Origin: Pseudobutyrivibrio ruminis DSM 9787
GTDB taxonomy: Bacteria; Bacillota; Clostridia; Lachnospirales; Lachnospiraceae
DNA: 64,000 nucleotides
Reading direction: 5' to 3'
Assembly: GCF_900218035.1 (NCBI RefSeq)
Contig: NZ_OBMR01000003.1
Location: 276,924-340,923 of the forward strand
Shown: piece after piece, positions 40,317 to 49,378 of the stretch
Layout of the letters: each line of letters begins with the position of its first letter
Position numbering within the stretch: the first letter of the stretch is position 1
Position numbers and translations under genes: made by a program
Notes under the pieces: model-generated
What the model saw: only the letters and a program-made list of their open reading frames with translations
The model's database searches: none
What the model was told of the DNA's origin: nothing

Positions 40317-41802
40317 TTTAGAGCAGGTTAAAGAACTTGCGAAAAGTGGTGATTACAGAAGGATTCCTGTAATGATAGAAATGCTTTCCGATAGTTTCAC
40401 ACCAATAGAAATGGTACGAATACTGAAAGCTGCCAGTCATCAGTGTTATTTATTGGAGAGTGCAAGTCAGACAGAAACCTGGGGAAGATATTCGTTTCTT
40501 GGATTCAATCCTAATTTAGAGGTGACCTGTCAAGACGGACACCTTTTTATAAAGGAAAATAAGGGAGACAGTAAAGTCTTAATTCAGGAAAAAACAGTAG
40601 CACATCCAGGTGAAACACTACGTGAAATTATTAGGATGTATAAAAGTCCAGTGTTATCGGATTTTCCAACTTTTACAGGTGGATTAGTAGGTTATTTTTC
40701 ATACGATTACATCAAATATGCTGAGCCAAAGCTAAAGCTTGAAAATCATGGAGAAGACGATTTTAAAGATATGGATTTGATGCTTTTTAACGATGTAATT
40801 GTATTTGATAATTTCAAGCAAAAAATCTATTTGATTACAGGTGTTATGTTAGATGAATCTGATAATCTAGAAAGCCTATATAACGAAGCAAATGAGCGAC
40901 TTGAAAATATAAGGAACCTATTGATAAGTGGGACAAAGGAAAAGTTTGAGCCACTATCCCTTTTATCAGAAATAAAGCCAAAGTTTACATCAGAAGAGTA
41001 TGGAGAGATGGTAAAAAAGGCAAAGAATTACATAAAAGAAGGTGATATTTTTCAGGTTGTTCTTTCAAATCCCCTTACGGCAAAAGCAAAGGGAAGTCTG
41101 TTTGATACATACCGTCTTCTAAGAGCCAGCAATCCATCTCCATATATGTTTTATTTTTCAAGTGATGATATCGAAATTGCTGGTGCATCGCCAGAGACAC
41201 TGGTCAAGGTAGAACAAAAGCAGGTGAGCACATTTCCTCTTGCTGGAACAAGACCAAGAGGGAAAAATCAGGCAGAGGACATAGCTCTTGAAAAAGAGCT
41301 TTTGGCAGATGATAAGGAACGTGCAGAACATAATATGCTTGTTGATTTAGGTAGAAATGACATTGGAAAAATTAGCAGTATTGGTTCTGTAAATGTTGAA
41401 AAATATATGGAAATAGAAAGGTATTCCCATGTAATGCATATAGGTTCCACAGTTGTTGGACACCTGGCAGATGATAAGGATGCTATTGATGCAGTAGATG
41501 CGATTTTGCCAGCGGGAACCTTATCTGGTGCGCCAAAGTTTAGAGCCTGCCAGATAATCGAAGAGCTAGAACAGAGCAAACGTGGCATATACGGAGGCGC
41601 CCTTGGCTATATAGATTTCTCGGGAAATTTGGATGTGTGCATAGCAATAAGACTTGTATATAAAAAGAACGATAAAATTTGTATTCGTTCAGGAGCAGGC
41701 ATTGTCTATGATTCAGTTCCAGAAAACGAAGCAATTGAATGCATCAATAAGGCAAAGGCTGTAGTAAATGCTGTTAGCCTGGCCGAGGGAGGTTTGGCAT
41801 GA
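40306..41802 (+). CDS. trpE: Anthranilate synthase component I
   Basis: TrpE makes anthranilate from chorismate with ammonia supplied by TrpG. The 498-residue protein has the N-terminal regulatory part with LLESASQTETWGRYSFLGFNP (tryptophan-binding LLES element) and the chorismate-binding domain with IKEGDIFQVVLSNP, GTRPRGKNQAEDIALEKELLADDKERAEHNMLVDLGRND, AGTLSGAPKFRACQIIEELE and CIRSGAGIVYDS. Feedback inhibition by tryptophan is expected from the LLES element. AAGGAGG precedes the ATG, which lies within trpA. Here trpE is fifth in the operon, not first. Confidence 0.95.
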   Translation: MHPSLEQVKELAKSGDYRRIPVMIEMLSDSFTPIEMVRILKAASHQCYLLESASQTETWGRYSFLGFNPNLEVTCQDGHLFIKENKGDSKVLIQEKTVAHPGETLREIIRMYKSPVLSDFPTFTGGLVGYFSYDYIKYAEPKLKLENHGEDDFKDMDLMLFNDVIVFDNFKQKIYLITGVMLDESDNLESLYNEANERLENIRNLLISGTKEKFEPLSLLSEIKPKFTSEEYGEMVKKAKNYIKEGDIFQVVLSNPLTAKAKGSLFDTYRLLRASNPSPYMFYFSSDDIEIAGASPETLVKVEQKQVSTFPLAGTRPRGKNQAEDIALEKELLADDKERAEHNMLVDLGRNDIGKISSIGSVNVEKYMEIERYSHVMHIGSTVVGHLADDKDAIDAVDAILPAGTLSGAPKFRACQIIEELEQSKRGIYGGALGYIDFSGNLDVCIAIRLVYKKNDKICIRSGAGIVYDSVPENEAIECINKAKAVVNAVSLAEGGLA

Positions 41803-42362
41803 TTTTACTAATAGATAACTATGATAGTTTTTCATACAATCTTTTTCAGCTGGTAGGGGAAATTGAGCCAGATATTAAGGTTTGCCGAAATGATGAAATT
41901 CGTATTTCCGATATTGAAAAACTAAATCCTAGCCATATTATTATTTCACCGGGACCAGGTAAGCCTAGTGAAGCCGGAATTTGCGAGGAGATTGTCACCC
42001 ATTTTGCAGGAAAGATACCAATTCTGGGGGTGTGTTTGGGACATCAGGCTATCTGCGAAGCCTTTGGCGCAAATGTTACCTATGCAAAAGAATTAATGCA
42101 TGGTAAACAATCAAAGGTTCAGGTTGACAATAGCTGCAAGTTATTTAAGGGGCTTCCAGATACAGTGGATGTTGCTAGATATCACTCGTTAGCTGCAGAT
42201 AAAGACTCTTTACCAGAGATGCTTAAAGCCGTTGCAATCACTAAAGATGGGGAGATTATGGCTGTTGCTCATAAGGAATATGAAGTATATGGATTGCAGT
42301 TTCATCCAGAATCAATTTTGACTTCTAATGGAAAAAATATGATTGAAAACTTCATTGCTTAA
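41799..42362 (+). CDS. trpG: Anthranilate synthase component II (glutamine amidotransferase)
   Basis: TrpG hydrolyses glutamine for TrpE. The 187-residue class I amidotransferase has the start MILLIDNYDSFSYNL, the oxyanion region SPGPGKPSEAGIC near residue 51, the nucleophile elbow GVCLGHQ near 77 and the His/Glu pair in LQFHPES near 167. It overlaps trpE by four bases and is the last trp gene. PabA of folate synthesis is very similar; pairing with trpE settles the assignment here, though it may serve both pathways. A GGTTGACAAT-type dyad follows in the gap. Confidence 0.93.
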   Translation: MILLIDNYDSFSYNLFQLVGEIEPDIKVCRNDEIRISDIEKLNPSHIIISPGPGKPSEAGICEEIVTHFAGKIPILGVCLGHQAICEAFGANVTYAKELMHGKQSKVQVDNSCKLFKGLPDTVDVARYHSLAADKDSLPEMLKAVAITKDGEIMAVAHKEYEVYGLQFHPESILTSNGKNMIENFIA

Positions 42363-42367
42363 TGCAG

Positions 42368-42422
42368 ATTGTCAACCTCAACTATATATATGGTTGACAA
42401 TGAGCTGGTGTTTTGATATTGT
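42368..42422 (+). promoter_or_regulatory. bioY promoter overlapped by a BirA-type biotin operator
   Basis: ATTGTCAACC (42368-42377) and GGTTGACAAT (42392-42401) form a perfect 10-bp inverted repeat with a 14-base AT-rich spacer, matching the TTGTNAACC-N14-16-GGTTNACAA pattern of BirA operators. The right half contains the -35 box TTGACA (42394-42399), 17 bases before TATTGT (42417-42422). Biotinoyl-AMP-bound BirA would block transcription of bioY. Confidence 0.85.
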
Positions 42423-42461
42423 TATTCAGGTGAAAAAATTAAAGTATTACAGGGAGGCAAT

Positions 42462-43028
42462 ATGGATAACACAAGCACATTAACAACAAAAGAATCAGCA
42501 TTTAAAACACTTGATATTGCATATATTGCTCTTGGAGCAGCACTTATTGCAGTATGCTCATGGATTAGCATTCCTACAACAGTGCCATTTACTCTACAGA
42601 CATTTGCAGTATTTGCTATGCTTTCCCTTCTTGGGGGCAAGAGAGGAACACTCTCAGTATTGGTTTACATTTTAATCGGAGCAGTAGGTGCTCCAGTATT
42701 TGCTGGTTTTTCGGGGGGAATTGGTGTAGTTCTTGGTTCAACAGGTGGCTATATTATTGGTTTCTTGCTTACAGGTCTTGTATACATTGTGGCTACTAAG
42801 CTCTTCAAGAAGACACTTGTAGTTGAAATCGTAGCACTTGTCATTGGACTTGCAGCTTGCTATGCACTTGGAACAGTATGGTTCATGGTTGTTTACTCTA
42901 GGGATGCTGGTGCAATTGGGGCAATGACAGCACTTTCATGGTGTGTTTTCCCATTCATCATTCCTGATTTAGTAAAGCTTGCACTTGCACTTGTACTTGC
43001 AAGAAGAGTTAGACCAGTAATTAAATAA
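42462..43028 (+). CDS. bioY: Biotin transporter BioY (ECF S component)
   Basis: BioY is the membrane substrate-binding component for biotin uptake, working with the shared ECF energising module or alone. The 188-residue protein has six membrane segments and family motifs ISIPTTVPFTLQTFAVFAMLSLLGGKRG near residue 35, VGAPVFAGFSGGIGVVLGSTGGYIIGF near 70 and a C-terminal FIIPDLVKLALALVLARRVRP. It starts after GGGAGG. The BirA-type operator directly upstream supports biotin as substrate. No ECF genes are adjacent. Presence of BioY without nearby bio genes suggests biotin scavenging. Confidence 0.94.
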   Translation: MDNTSTLTTKESAFKTLDIAYIALGAALIAVCSWISIPTTVPFTLQTFAVFAMLSLLGGKRGTLSVLVYILIGAVGAPVFAGFSGGIGVVLGSTGGYIIGFLLTGLVYIVATKLFKKTLVVEIVALVIGLAACYALGTVWFMVVYSRDAGAIGAMTALSWCVFPFIIPDLVKLALALVLARRVRPVIK

Positions 43029-43047
43029 GTTATGAAATAAATTTGGG

Positions 43048-43125
43048 TTGAAATCCTTTCTAAAAAAAGGTATATTATTGCGTAACGAAGACAAAGGCGT
43101 CTGCTATAGGTTTAGCAGGCGCTTT
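43048..43125 (+). promoter_or_regulatory. Nitrogen-type attenuator leader, copy 1 (amino acid ABC importer)
   Basis: Promoter TTGAAA (43048-43053) / 17 bases / TATATT (43071-43076) predicts an RNA start near 43083. The hairpin AGAC-AAAGGC-GTCT (43089-43102) begins only about six bases later. Its loop and 3' strand also form the 5' half of a terminator, AAAGGCGTCTGCTA with TAGCAGGCGCTTTT (ending near 43125). The two folds exclude one another. Confidence 0.75.
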
Positions 43126-43219
43126 TTCTAAAATTAGCAATAGTAGTGCATTAAAGCTACAAAAATGCTAAAATAATTTCTGTGTTTATTAACACAGTTT
43201 TCAGGAAGGAGATTTTGAA

Positions 43220-44020
43220 ATGAAGAAAAAGTCACTAGCATTATTAATGGCATTTGCAACAATGTTTGCAATGGTTGGATGTGGAAACGCATCAGGACAG
43301 GGCGCAACTGAACAAGGTGCAGATGCTGCTACTAGTTCAGATAAGAAATGGGTTATCGCTACAGATACTTCATTCAAGCCATTTGAGTACACAGATGACA
43401 ATGGGGATTTCGTAGGTATTGATGTAGATATCCTTGCAGCTATCGCTGAGGATCAGGGATTCGATTATGAGCTTAAGTCTCTTGGATGGGATGCTTCAAT
43501 TGCAGCATGCCAGGCAGGACAGGCTGATGGAATGATTGCAGGTGCTTCTATTACAGATGAAAGAAAGGCATCTGGATGGGTTTTCTCTGATGGATATTAT
43601 GATGCAAATCAGTCTATGGCTGTAGAGGCATCATCTGATATTACAGGTTTTGAAGATTTAAAGGGACAGTCAGTTGCAGTTAAGACAGGTACAATGAGTG
43701 CTTCTTATGCTGAGAGCCTTTCAAGTGAGTATGGCTTCACTGTTACATACTTTGAGGATTCTCCTACAATGTATCAGGCAGTTGTAGGTGGTCAGGTTGC
43801 AGCTTGCTTCGATGACACTCCAATTATGGCTTCAAATATTAAAGATACTGGTATCTCAATGAAGATTCTTGAGAACACTGGTAACGATCCTGCTGAATAC
43901 GGATTTGCAATTTTCAACTCAGACAACCAGGAGCTTATTGATATGTTTAATGCAGGTCTTGCAAATATCAAGGCAAACGGCACATACGATGAAATCATTG
44001 CAAAGTACTTAGGCGAATAG
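43220..44020 (+). CDS. Polar amino acid ABC transporter substrate-binding lipoprotein
   Basis: The 266-residue product has a lipoprotein signal peptide with lipobox MVGC (cysteine near residue 21), followed by a short low-complexity linker and a family 3 solute-binding fold: ATDTSFKPFEYTDDNGDFVGIDVDIL near residue 50, GMIAGASITDERK near 112 and VAVKTGTMSASYAESL near 152. This matches glutamine or other polar amino acid binding proteins (GlnH/FliY type). It is the first gene of a three-gene importer behind an attenuator leader shared with nitrogen genes; glutamine is a plausible but unproven ligand. AAGGAG precedes the ATG. Confidence 0.88.
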   Translation: MKKKSLALLMAFATMFAMVGCGNASGQGATEQGADAATSSDKKWVIATDTSFKPFEYTDDNGDFVGIDVDILAAIAEDQGFDYELKSLGWDASIAACQAGQADGMIAGASITDERKASGWVFSDGYYDANQSMAVEASSDITGFEDLKGQSVAVKTGTMSASYAESLSSEYGFTVTYFEDSPTMYQAVVGGQVAACFDDTPIMASNIKDTGISMKILENTGNDPAEYGFAIFNSDNQELIDMFNAGLANIKANGTYDEIIAKYLGE

Positions 44021-44033
44021 TATTAGATTAAAG

Positions 44034-44060
44034 GGGCAGGGGTTTACCTGCCCTTATTAT
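44034..44060 (+). terminator. Intra-operon attenuating hairpin after the binding protein
   Basis: GGGCAGG (44034-44040) pairs with CCTGCCC (44047-44053), followed by a T-rich TTATTATTTAT. It probably lowers readthrough, so that more binding protein than permease is made, as is common in ABC importers. Confidence 0.6.
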
Positions 44061-44092
44061 TTATAAAACCAGTTAGAAAGGGTTTATTATTT

Positions 44093-44764
44093 ATGTTAAC
44101 TATTATTTCAGTTTATGGTCCTATGCTTCTAATTGCTATGGGCAGAACATTGCTTCTTGCATTACTAGGCTTATTCTTTGCCTGCATTATCGGTATGCTT
44201 TTCGGTATTATGGGTGTAGTTAAGAACAGAGTAAGCAATGTAATCTCACAGATTTTCGTTGATGTAATCAGAGGAGTTCCGATGATTGTATTAGCCTTCT
44301 TTGTATATTTTGGTATTCCATACTTATTTAATACCATCATTGGAGGTTTCTCTGTTAGTTTGACAGCGCTTCAGGCAGGTACAATCTGTCTTGCTTTAAA
44401 CTGTGGTGCTTATATGGCAGAAATTATTAGAGCAGGTATTCAGTCTGTTGATAAAGGTCAGATGGAAGCTGCCAGATCTCTTGGTCTTACATATGGACAG
44501 GCTATGCGCAAGGTCGTATTACCTCAGGCCATCAAGACAATGATTCCTACATTCATTAATCAGTTCATTATTACACTTAAGGATACATCAATTCTTTCAG
44601 TTATCGGTTTCCCAGAACTTGTTAACACAGCAAAGAACGTACAGGCAAACACATTCATGTCATTCCAGACATGGGCTATAGTTGGTGTTATGTATCTTAT
44701 AGTTATTACAATCCTTTCACGTAGTGCAAAGGTTCTTGAAAGGAGATTAAACGTTGGCAGATAA
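44093..44764 (+). CDS. Polar amino acid ABC transporter permease
   Basis: This 223-residue membrane subunit belongs to the HisM/GlnP type. It has about five membrane segments, a [21 protein letters not shown] segment near residue 61 (typical of His/Glu/Gln/Arg permeases) and the cytoplasmic EAA loop [28 protein letters not shown] near 125 that contacts the ATPase. The start ATG follows GAAAGG. Its end overlaps the ATPase gene by 11 bases, so translation is coupled. The importer should be complete with the neighbouring binding protein and ATPase. Confidence 0.9.
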   Translation: MLTIISVYGPMLLIAMGRTLLLALLGLFFACIIGMLFGIMGVVKNRVSNVISQIFVDVIRGVPMIVLAFFVYFGIPYLFNTIIGGFSVSLTALQAGTICLALNCGAYMAEIIRAGIQSVDKGQMEAARSLGLTYGQAMRKVVLPQAIKTMIPTFINQFIITLKDTSILSVIGFPELVNTAKNVQANTFMSFQTWAIVGVMYLIVITILSRSAKVLERRLNVGR

Positions 44765-45494
44765 AGAAATTAAAATCAGTGTTAAAAATCTTAAGAAGTG
44801 CTATGGCGACTTAGAGGTATTAAAGGATATCTCCACAGATGTTACTAAGGGCGAGGTTGTTTGTGTAATTGGTCCTTCAGGCTCTGGTAAGTCTACATTC
44901 TTACGTTGCTTAAATAGACTTGAGACTGTTACTGCAGGCTCAATTGTTGTTGACGGAAACAACATCACAGATAAACATATCAATATCAATAAAGTTAGAG
45001 AAAATATTGGAATGGTATTCCAGCATTTCAACCTTTTCAATAACCTAAACATACTTGATAACCTTACACTTGCTCCAGTTCAGCTTAAGAAGTGTTCTAA
45101 GGCTGAGGCAGAGGAGCGTGCTAAAAAGATGCTTGCAAAGGTTGGTCTTGAAGACAAGGCATCAAGCTTCCCTAGTCAGCTTTCAGGTGGACAGAAGCAG
45201 CGTGTTGCTATCGCTCGTGCACTTTGCATGGAGCCAGATATTATGCTTTTCGATGAGCCAACATCAGCTCTTGATCCAGAAATGGTAGGAGAGGTTCTTC
45301 AGGTTATGAAGGATTTGGCTGCAGATGGTATGACAATGGTTATTGTTACTCATGAGATGGGATTTGCTAGAGAAGTAGCAGATAGAGTAATTTTTATGGA
45401 TGGTGGCTACATCATTGAGGAGGGCATACCTTCAGAGGTATTGCTTAATCCAAAGGAAGCTAGAACCATCGATTTCTTAAATAAAGTATTATAA
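44754..45494 (+). CDS. Polar amino acid ABC transporter ATP-binding protein (GlnQ-like)
   Basis: The 246-residue ATPase has Walker [10 protein letters not shown] near residue 41, the Q-loop in [13 protein letters not shown] near 87, signature [15 protein letters not shown] near 143 and Walker [15 protein letters not shown] near 164, with the H-loop [14 protein letters not shown] that marks the polar amino acid (GlnQ/HisP) subfamily. The start is a TTG at 44754, 8 bases after AGGAG and inside the permease gene; no ATG fits. It completes the importer. Confidence 0.92.
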   Translation: MADKEIKISVKNLKKCYGDLEVLKDISTDVTKGEVVCVIGPSGSGKSTFLRCLNRLETVTAGSIVVDGNNITDKHININKVRENIGMVFQHFNLFNNLNILDNLTLAPVQLKKCSKAEAEERAKKMLAKVGLEDKASSFPSQLSGGQKQRVAIARALCMEPDIMLFDEPTSALDPEMVGEVLQVMKDLAADGMTMVIVTHEMGFAREVADRVIFMDGGYIIEEGIPSEVLLNPKEARTIDFLNKVL

Positions 45495-45503
45495 GAGGGG
45501 CGT

Positions 45504-46091
45504 ATGAAAAACATAATTACAATCAGCCGTCAGTTTGGTGCTGGCGGCGGAACAATCGGTAAAGAGGTAGCTGAGCGTTTAGGCTACTATTACTGTGATA
45601 AGGATATGATTATCAGAGCAGCAATCGAATCAGGTAATCTTAGTCCTGAAGAAGTTAGATACTTTGATGAGAAGGTACCAAGAGAGTTTGGCTTGGGACA
45701 GAGTCTATTTGACTTCTACAATAAGCCACTTGATGAGCGTCTTTACAATGCTCAAAAGGAAGCAATCAGAAAGGTTGCTGAAAAAGGCAATTGTGTAATA
45801 GTCGGCAGAAATGCCAACATCATTCTTAAGGAATTTGATCATTCTCTTCATGTATTCGTTTCAGGTACAGAGCATTTCCGTGTTAAGCGAATGATGGAGA
45901 AAATGCCAGGCACCACAGAGGAAAAGGTTCGTGAGGAGCTTCACAATGTGGACAAGGCAAGAAAGAAATACTGCAAGCACTACACTGGAACAGAATTCGG
46001 CAATGCTGAGTTTTATGATTTGTGCTTAAAGAGCTCAACACTTGGGCTTGAAAAATGCGTTGATATCATTTGTGATACAGCGAAGTTTTAA
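45504..46091 (+). CDS. Cytidylate kinase-like family protein
   Basis: The 195-residue protein begins IITISRQFGAGGGTIGKEVAERLGYYYCDKDMI, a P-loop kinase start with a GAGGGTIG phosphate loop, and contains VAEKGNCVIVGRNANIILKE near residue 92 and a lid-like RVKRMMEKMPGTTEEKVREELHNVDKARKKYCKHYTG near 127. This is the cytidylate kinase-like family (Cytidylate_kin_2), distinct from true Cmk, common in gut Firmicutes and often next to transporters. The substrate is not known. It starts nine bases after the ABC ATPase, so it shares that operon. Confidence 0.8.
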   Translation: MKNIITISRQFGAGGGTIGKEVAERLGYYYCDKDMIIRAAIESGNLSPEEVRYFDEKVPREFGLGQSLFDFYNKPLDERLYNAQKEAIRKVAEKGNCVIVGRNANIILKEFDHSLHVFVSGTEHFRVKRMMEKMPGTTEEKVREELHNVDKARKKYCKHYTGTEFGNAEFYDLCLKSSTLGLEKCVDIICDTAKF

Positions 46092-46099
46092 TATTGTTT

Positions 46100-46145
46100 A
46101 ATAGACAAAGGCGTCTGCTAATAAATAGCAGGCGCCTATTTTTAT
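46100..46145 (+). promoter_or_regulatory. Nitrogen-type attenuator leader, copy 2 (peptidase C26 operon)
   Basis: AGAC-AAAGGC-GTCT at 46103-46116 overlaps the terminator stem AGGCGTCTGCTA (46109-46120) with TAGCAGGCGCCT (46126-46137) and a T-rich tail. No clear promoter separates it from the kinase-like gene that ends at 46091, so it may regulate readthrough from the importer operon. Confidence 0.7.
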
Positions 46146-46155
46146 GGAGATTATT

Positions 46156-46857
46156 ATGAAACCTATTATTGGACTAATACCTTTATATGATGATGAAAAG
46201 GATAGCTATTGGATGCTGCCTGGATATTTGAAGGCAATTGAAAAATCTGGAGGAGTGCCTATAGTTCTTCCTTTTTCGCAGGATAAAGAAGAGCTTGCAG
46301 TCGCTTATGGATTATGTGATGGAATCTTGTTTACTGGAGGACATGATGTTAATCCTACAATTTATGGTCAGGTCATATCAGATAAGTGCGGAATATCTTG
46401 TGAAACAAGAGATGTAATGGAAGGATTTTTGTTAGATTTATGCGTATCTGACAATAAGCCATTACTAGGAATCTGCAGAGGATTACAGTTCATAAATGCT
46501 CATCTAGGAGGGACTCTTTATCAGGATTTGCCTACAGAGTATAAAAGTGATGTAGAGCATCATATGAAGCCACCTTATGATAATGTGATTCACAATATTG
46601 ACGTAAGAGGAAATACCAAATTGGCGAACATTATTGGTGCAGGTGTACATGGAGTTAATAGCTATCATCACCAAGCAATTAAAGAGTTGGCAGATGGACT
46701 TGATGCTATGGCAATATCAGAGGATGGCCTGGTGGAATCTATAGCAATCAAAAATCAGAAATTCGCAATTGCGGTACAATGGCATCCAGAATTTTCATAT
46801 GACAGTAGTGATGACAGTAAAAAGATTATGAAGGCTTTTGTAGATTCATGTATGTAA
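46156..46857 (+). CDS. Peptidase C26 family gamma-glutamyl hydrolase (PuuD-like)
   Basis: The 233-residue protein belongs to the class I amidotransferase-like hydrolases that act on gamma-glutamyl bonds, such as gamma-glutamyl-GABA. It has PIIGLIPLYDDEKDSYWMLPGYLKAIEKSGG at the start, GILFTGGHDVNPTIYGQ near residue 58, the nucleophile in LGICRGLQFINAHLGGTLYQDLP near 100, and the His/Glu pair in VQWHPEF near 211. I chose the ATG at 46156, 6 bases after GGAG. The true substrate is unknown; release of glutamate fits its place in the nitrogen island. Confidence 0.85.
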   Translation: MKPIIGLIPLYDDEKDSYWMLPGYLKAIEKSGGVPIVLPFSQDKEELAVAYGLCDGILFTGGHDVNPTIYGQVISDKCGISCETRDVMEGFLLDLCVSDNKPLLGICRGLQFINAHLGGTLYQDLPTEYKSDVEHHMKPPYDNVIHNIDVRGNTKLANIIGAGVHGVNSYHHQAIKELADGLDAMAISEDGLVESIAIKNQKFAIAVQWHPEFSYDSSDDSKKIMKAFVDSCM

Positions 46858-46868
46858 GAGAACAATTT

Positions 46869-47390
46869 ATGAATAAAACAGCAAAAATCCCCAAAATTGG
46901 GATGAGAATAATTAAATCGGCAGTAGCAGTTTTTATATGCTTTTTGATTGATGATTTGAGGAATGAGGCTGGTATAGTTTTTTACTCACAGCTTTCAGCT
47001 TTATGGTGTATGCAGGCTAATAAGAAAAACACTATAAAAAATGCAAAGCAAAGGTTCATAGGCACTATTATTGGTACTATTTTTGGCTTTATATATATAG
47101 TTGTTAAAATAAATCTGCTTAGGAATTTTAATCTTGACTATGATTACATAGCGGCAGCAGTAATTTCAGTAATGATTGTTGTAATAATATATACAACAGT
47201 TCTGGTGAATAAAAAACAAGCATCATATTTCTCATGTGTGGTTTTTTTAAGTATTGCTGTAAACCATATAGGAGATATGCAACCATATCTATTTGTTTGG
47301 AATAGGTTTCTTGATACTGCAATTGGAATATTAGTTGGAGTAGGTGTGAATTTGTTGATTAATATAAAAGGAAGGGAACAATATGACTGA
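46869..47390 (+). CDS. Aromatic acid exporter family (FUSC-like) membrane protein
   Basis: The 173-residue protein has about four membrane segments in the order typical of the N-terminal domain of ArAE_1/YgaH-type proteins: MRIIKSAVAVFICFLIDDLR, then FYSQLSALWCMQANKKNTIKNAKQRFIGTIIGTIFGF and a final FLDTAIGILVGVGVNLLIN. The RFIGTIIGTIFG motif is the FUSC family hallmark. I chose the ATG at 46869, since no ribosome site serves the ATG at 46848 inside the preceding gene; the choice is uncertain. It overlaps nadE by eight bases. It lacks the soluble C-terminal domain some relatives have. Confidence 0.7.
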   Translation: MNKTAKIPKIGMRIIKSAVAVFICFLIDDLRNEAGIVFYSQLSALWCMQANKKNTIKNAKQRFIGTIIGTIFGFIYIVVKINLLRNFNLDYDYIAAAVISVMIVVIIYTTVLVNKKQASYFSCVVFLSIAVNHIGDMQPYLFVWNRFLDTAIGILVGVGVNLLINIKGREQYD

Positions 47391-49293
47391 TGGATTTATT
47401 AAAGTTGCAAGTGCAACATGTGATATAAAAGTAGCGGATACAAAACATAATGCAGATGCGATTGTTGAAAAGATAAAGGAGGCTACAGATGGAGGTGTAA
47501 AAATTATCTGTTTTCCTGAACTTTGTGTTACAGGATATACCTGTGGAGACTTATTTTTGCAGGATAACCTACTTAGAGGTGCAAAGGAGGCTGTTGAACA
47601 TATAGCTTATGCAACTAAACATTTAGACATAGTGGCTATTGTGGGACTTCCTTGTGTTATCAATCAAAAGTTATATAACATTGCAGTTGTAATCAATCAT
47701 GGAGAAGTGCTTGGTGGAACTGCAAAACAGAACTTGCCTAACTATAATGAATTTTACGAATTGAGACATTTCACTGCAGCAGATTGTGATTTTAAGGAAG
47801 AAGTATCTTTTGGTAAAGGGAAGTCTTCGTATATTTGTTGTAATCAGATTTTTTCTATTGAGGACATGCCTAATTTGAAATTTGGCATTGAAATCTGCGA
47901 AGATCTTTGGGTTGCAGACACTCCGTCTGTTAGATTAGCAGAAAACGGGGCTACAATTATTTTTAATCTATCGGCTAGCGACGAGGTTATAGGAAAGAGA
48001 GATTATAGAAAAAATTTGATAAAAGCTAAATCTGGCAGTTTGTGTTGTGGATACGTATATGCGGATGCCGGAATTGGAGAATCCACTCAGGACATGGTTT
48101 TTGCCGGACATAATATTATTGTCGAAAATGGTACTGTTCTAGCTGAATCGGAACTATTTGAAAACGATATGATTATTGCAGATATAGATGTAGATAAGCT
48201 TGTTTATGAAAGAAGGAGAATGAATACCTTTAAGGCTGGTGTGAGGGCTGAAGAAATCAAATGTGTTTTAGCAAAAACTAATACTGTACTAGAGCATACG
48301 ACCACAAAGCTTCCATTTGTGCCAGCTGAACAAAGTAATCTAAACAATCGATGTAAAGAAATCCTTACAATGCAATCTGTAGGACTTGCCACACGAATAA
48401 AGCATATTGGTTGTAAAGATGTTGTGATTGGGCTATCTGGAGGATTGGATTCTACTTTAGCTCTTATAGTAGCAGTCCATGCATTTGACAGATTAGGGTT
48501 AGATAGGTCTGGTATTAGAGCTATAACCATGCCGTGCTTTGGAACTACGGATAGGACATACAATAATGCTTGTAAGCTGGCTTTAGAGTATCGCACATCC
48601 CTTGAGGAGATTAATATTAAGGACAGTGTATTGCAACATTTCAAGGATATAGGTCAGAGTGAGAACATTCACGATGTAACCTATGAGAACTCCCAGGCTA
48701 GGGAACGTACACAAATTTTAATGGATAAGGCTAATATGTACGGAGGAATCGTTGTTGGAACAGGGGACCTATCTGAGCTTGCTCTTGGATGGGCCACTTA
48801 CAATGGAGACCATATGTCCATGTATGCAGTAAATGCATCTATTCCAAAGACTCTCGTAAGATGGTTGGTTGATTATGAATCAAGAAATGCAACTGATAAT
48901 CTTAGAATGATTCTTAATGATATATTAGATACACCTGTAAGTCCTGAATTACTTCCACCCGATGAGAAGGGGAATATTGCACAGAGGACAGAAGATTTAG
49001 TAGGACCATATGAACTGCACGACTTTTTCCTATATTACATGTTACGTTTCGGCTTCACTCCTAAGAAGATATATAGACTTGCAACTTTTTCTTTTGCAGA
49101 GGACTATAGCAAGGAGTTTATACTTAAGTGGATGAAGACCTTCTATAGGAGATTCTTTAGCCAGCAGTTTAAAAGAAGCTGTATGCCAGATGCACCTAAA
49201 GTGGGAACAGTTACCCTTTCCCCAAGGGGCGATTTCAGAATGCCAAGTGATGCAAGCTATAGTATTTGGATGAAGGAGTTAGAGGAGATATAA
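47383..49293 (+). CDS. nadE: Glutamine-dependent NAD+ synthetase
   Basis: NadE amidates deamido-NAD with ammonia drawn from glutamine. The 636-residue protein has an N-terminal nitrilase-like glutaminase domain with the Glu-Lys-Cys triad visible in CFPELCVTGYTCGDL, GGTAKQNLPNYNEFYE and FGIEICEDLWV, followed by the synthetase domain with the P-loop IGLSGGLDSTLALIVAVHA near residue 350 and GTGDLSELALGWATYNGDHMSMYAVNASIPKT near 465. The length fits the two-domain type. GGAAGGGA precedes the ATG. It lies between the FUSC-like gene and asparaginase. Confidence 0.95.
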   Translation: MTDGFIKVASATCDIKVADTKHNADAIVEKIKEATDGGVKIICFPELCVTGYTCGDLFLQDNLLRGAKEAVEHIAYATKHLDIVAIVGLPCVINQKLYNIAVVINHGEVLGGTAKQNLPNYNEFYELRHFTAADCDFKEEVSFGKGKSSYICCNQIFSIEDMPNLKFGIEICEDLWVADTPSVRLAENGATIIFNLSASDEVIGKRDYRKNLIKAKSGSLCCGYVYADAGIGESTQDMVFAGHNIIVENGTVLAESELFENDMIIADIDVDKLVYERRRMNTFKAGVRAEEIKCVLAKTNTVLEHTTTKLPFVPAEQSNLNNRCKEILTMQSVGLATRIKHIGCKDVVIGLSGGLDSTLALIVAVHAFDRLGLDRSGIRAITMPCFGTTDRTYNNACKLALEYRTSLEEINIKDSVLQHFKDIGQSENIHDVTYENSQARERTQILMDKANMYGGIVVGTGDLSELALGWATYNGDHMSMYAVNASIPKTLVRWLVDYESRNATDNLRMILNDILDTPVSPELLPPDEKGNIAQRTEDLVGPYELHDFFLYYMLRFGFTPKKIYRLATFSFAEDYSKEFILKWMKTFYRRFFSQQFKRSCMPDAPKVGTVTLSPRGDFRMPSDASYSIWMKELEEI

Positions 49294-49378
49294 TAAGTGA
49301 ATAAATACCAGTAGTTAAATCTAGACTAAGCTTTTTAAAAGGTGTATTCTATATTCCTAAGAAAAAGGAGATAAATCA

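Noticed and set aside
43089..43125. Reading the five AAAGGC hairpins as ordinary 3' terminators of the upstream genes
   Set aside because: Three of them lie just after good promoters and all carry the same loop on covarying stems, so leader attenuators fit better; termination of the upstream unit is still possible for the copies at 46103 and 62003.
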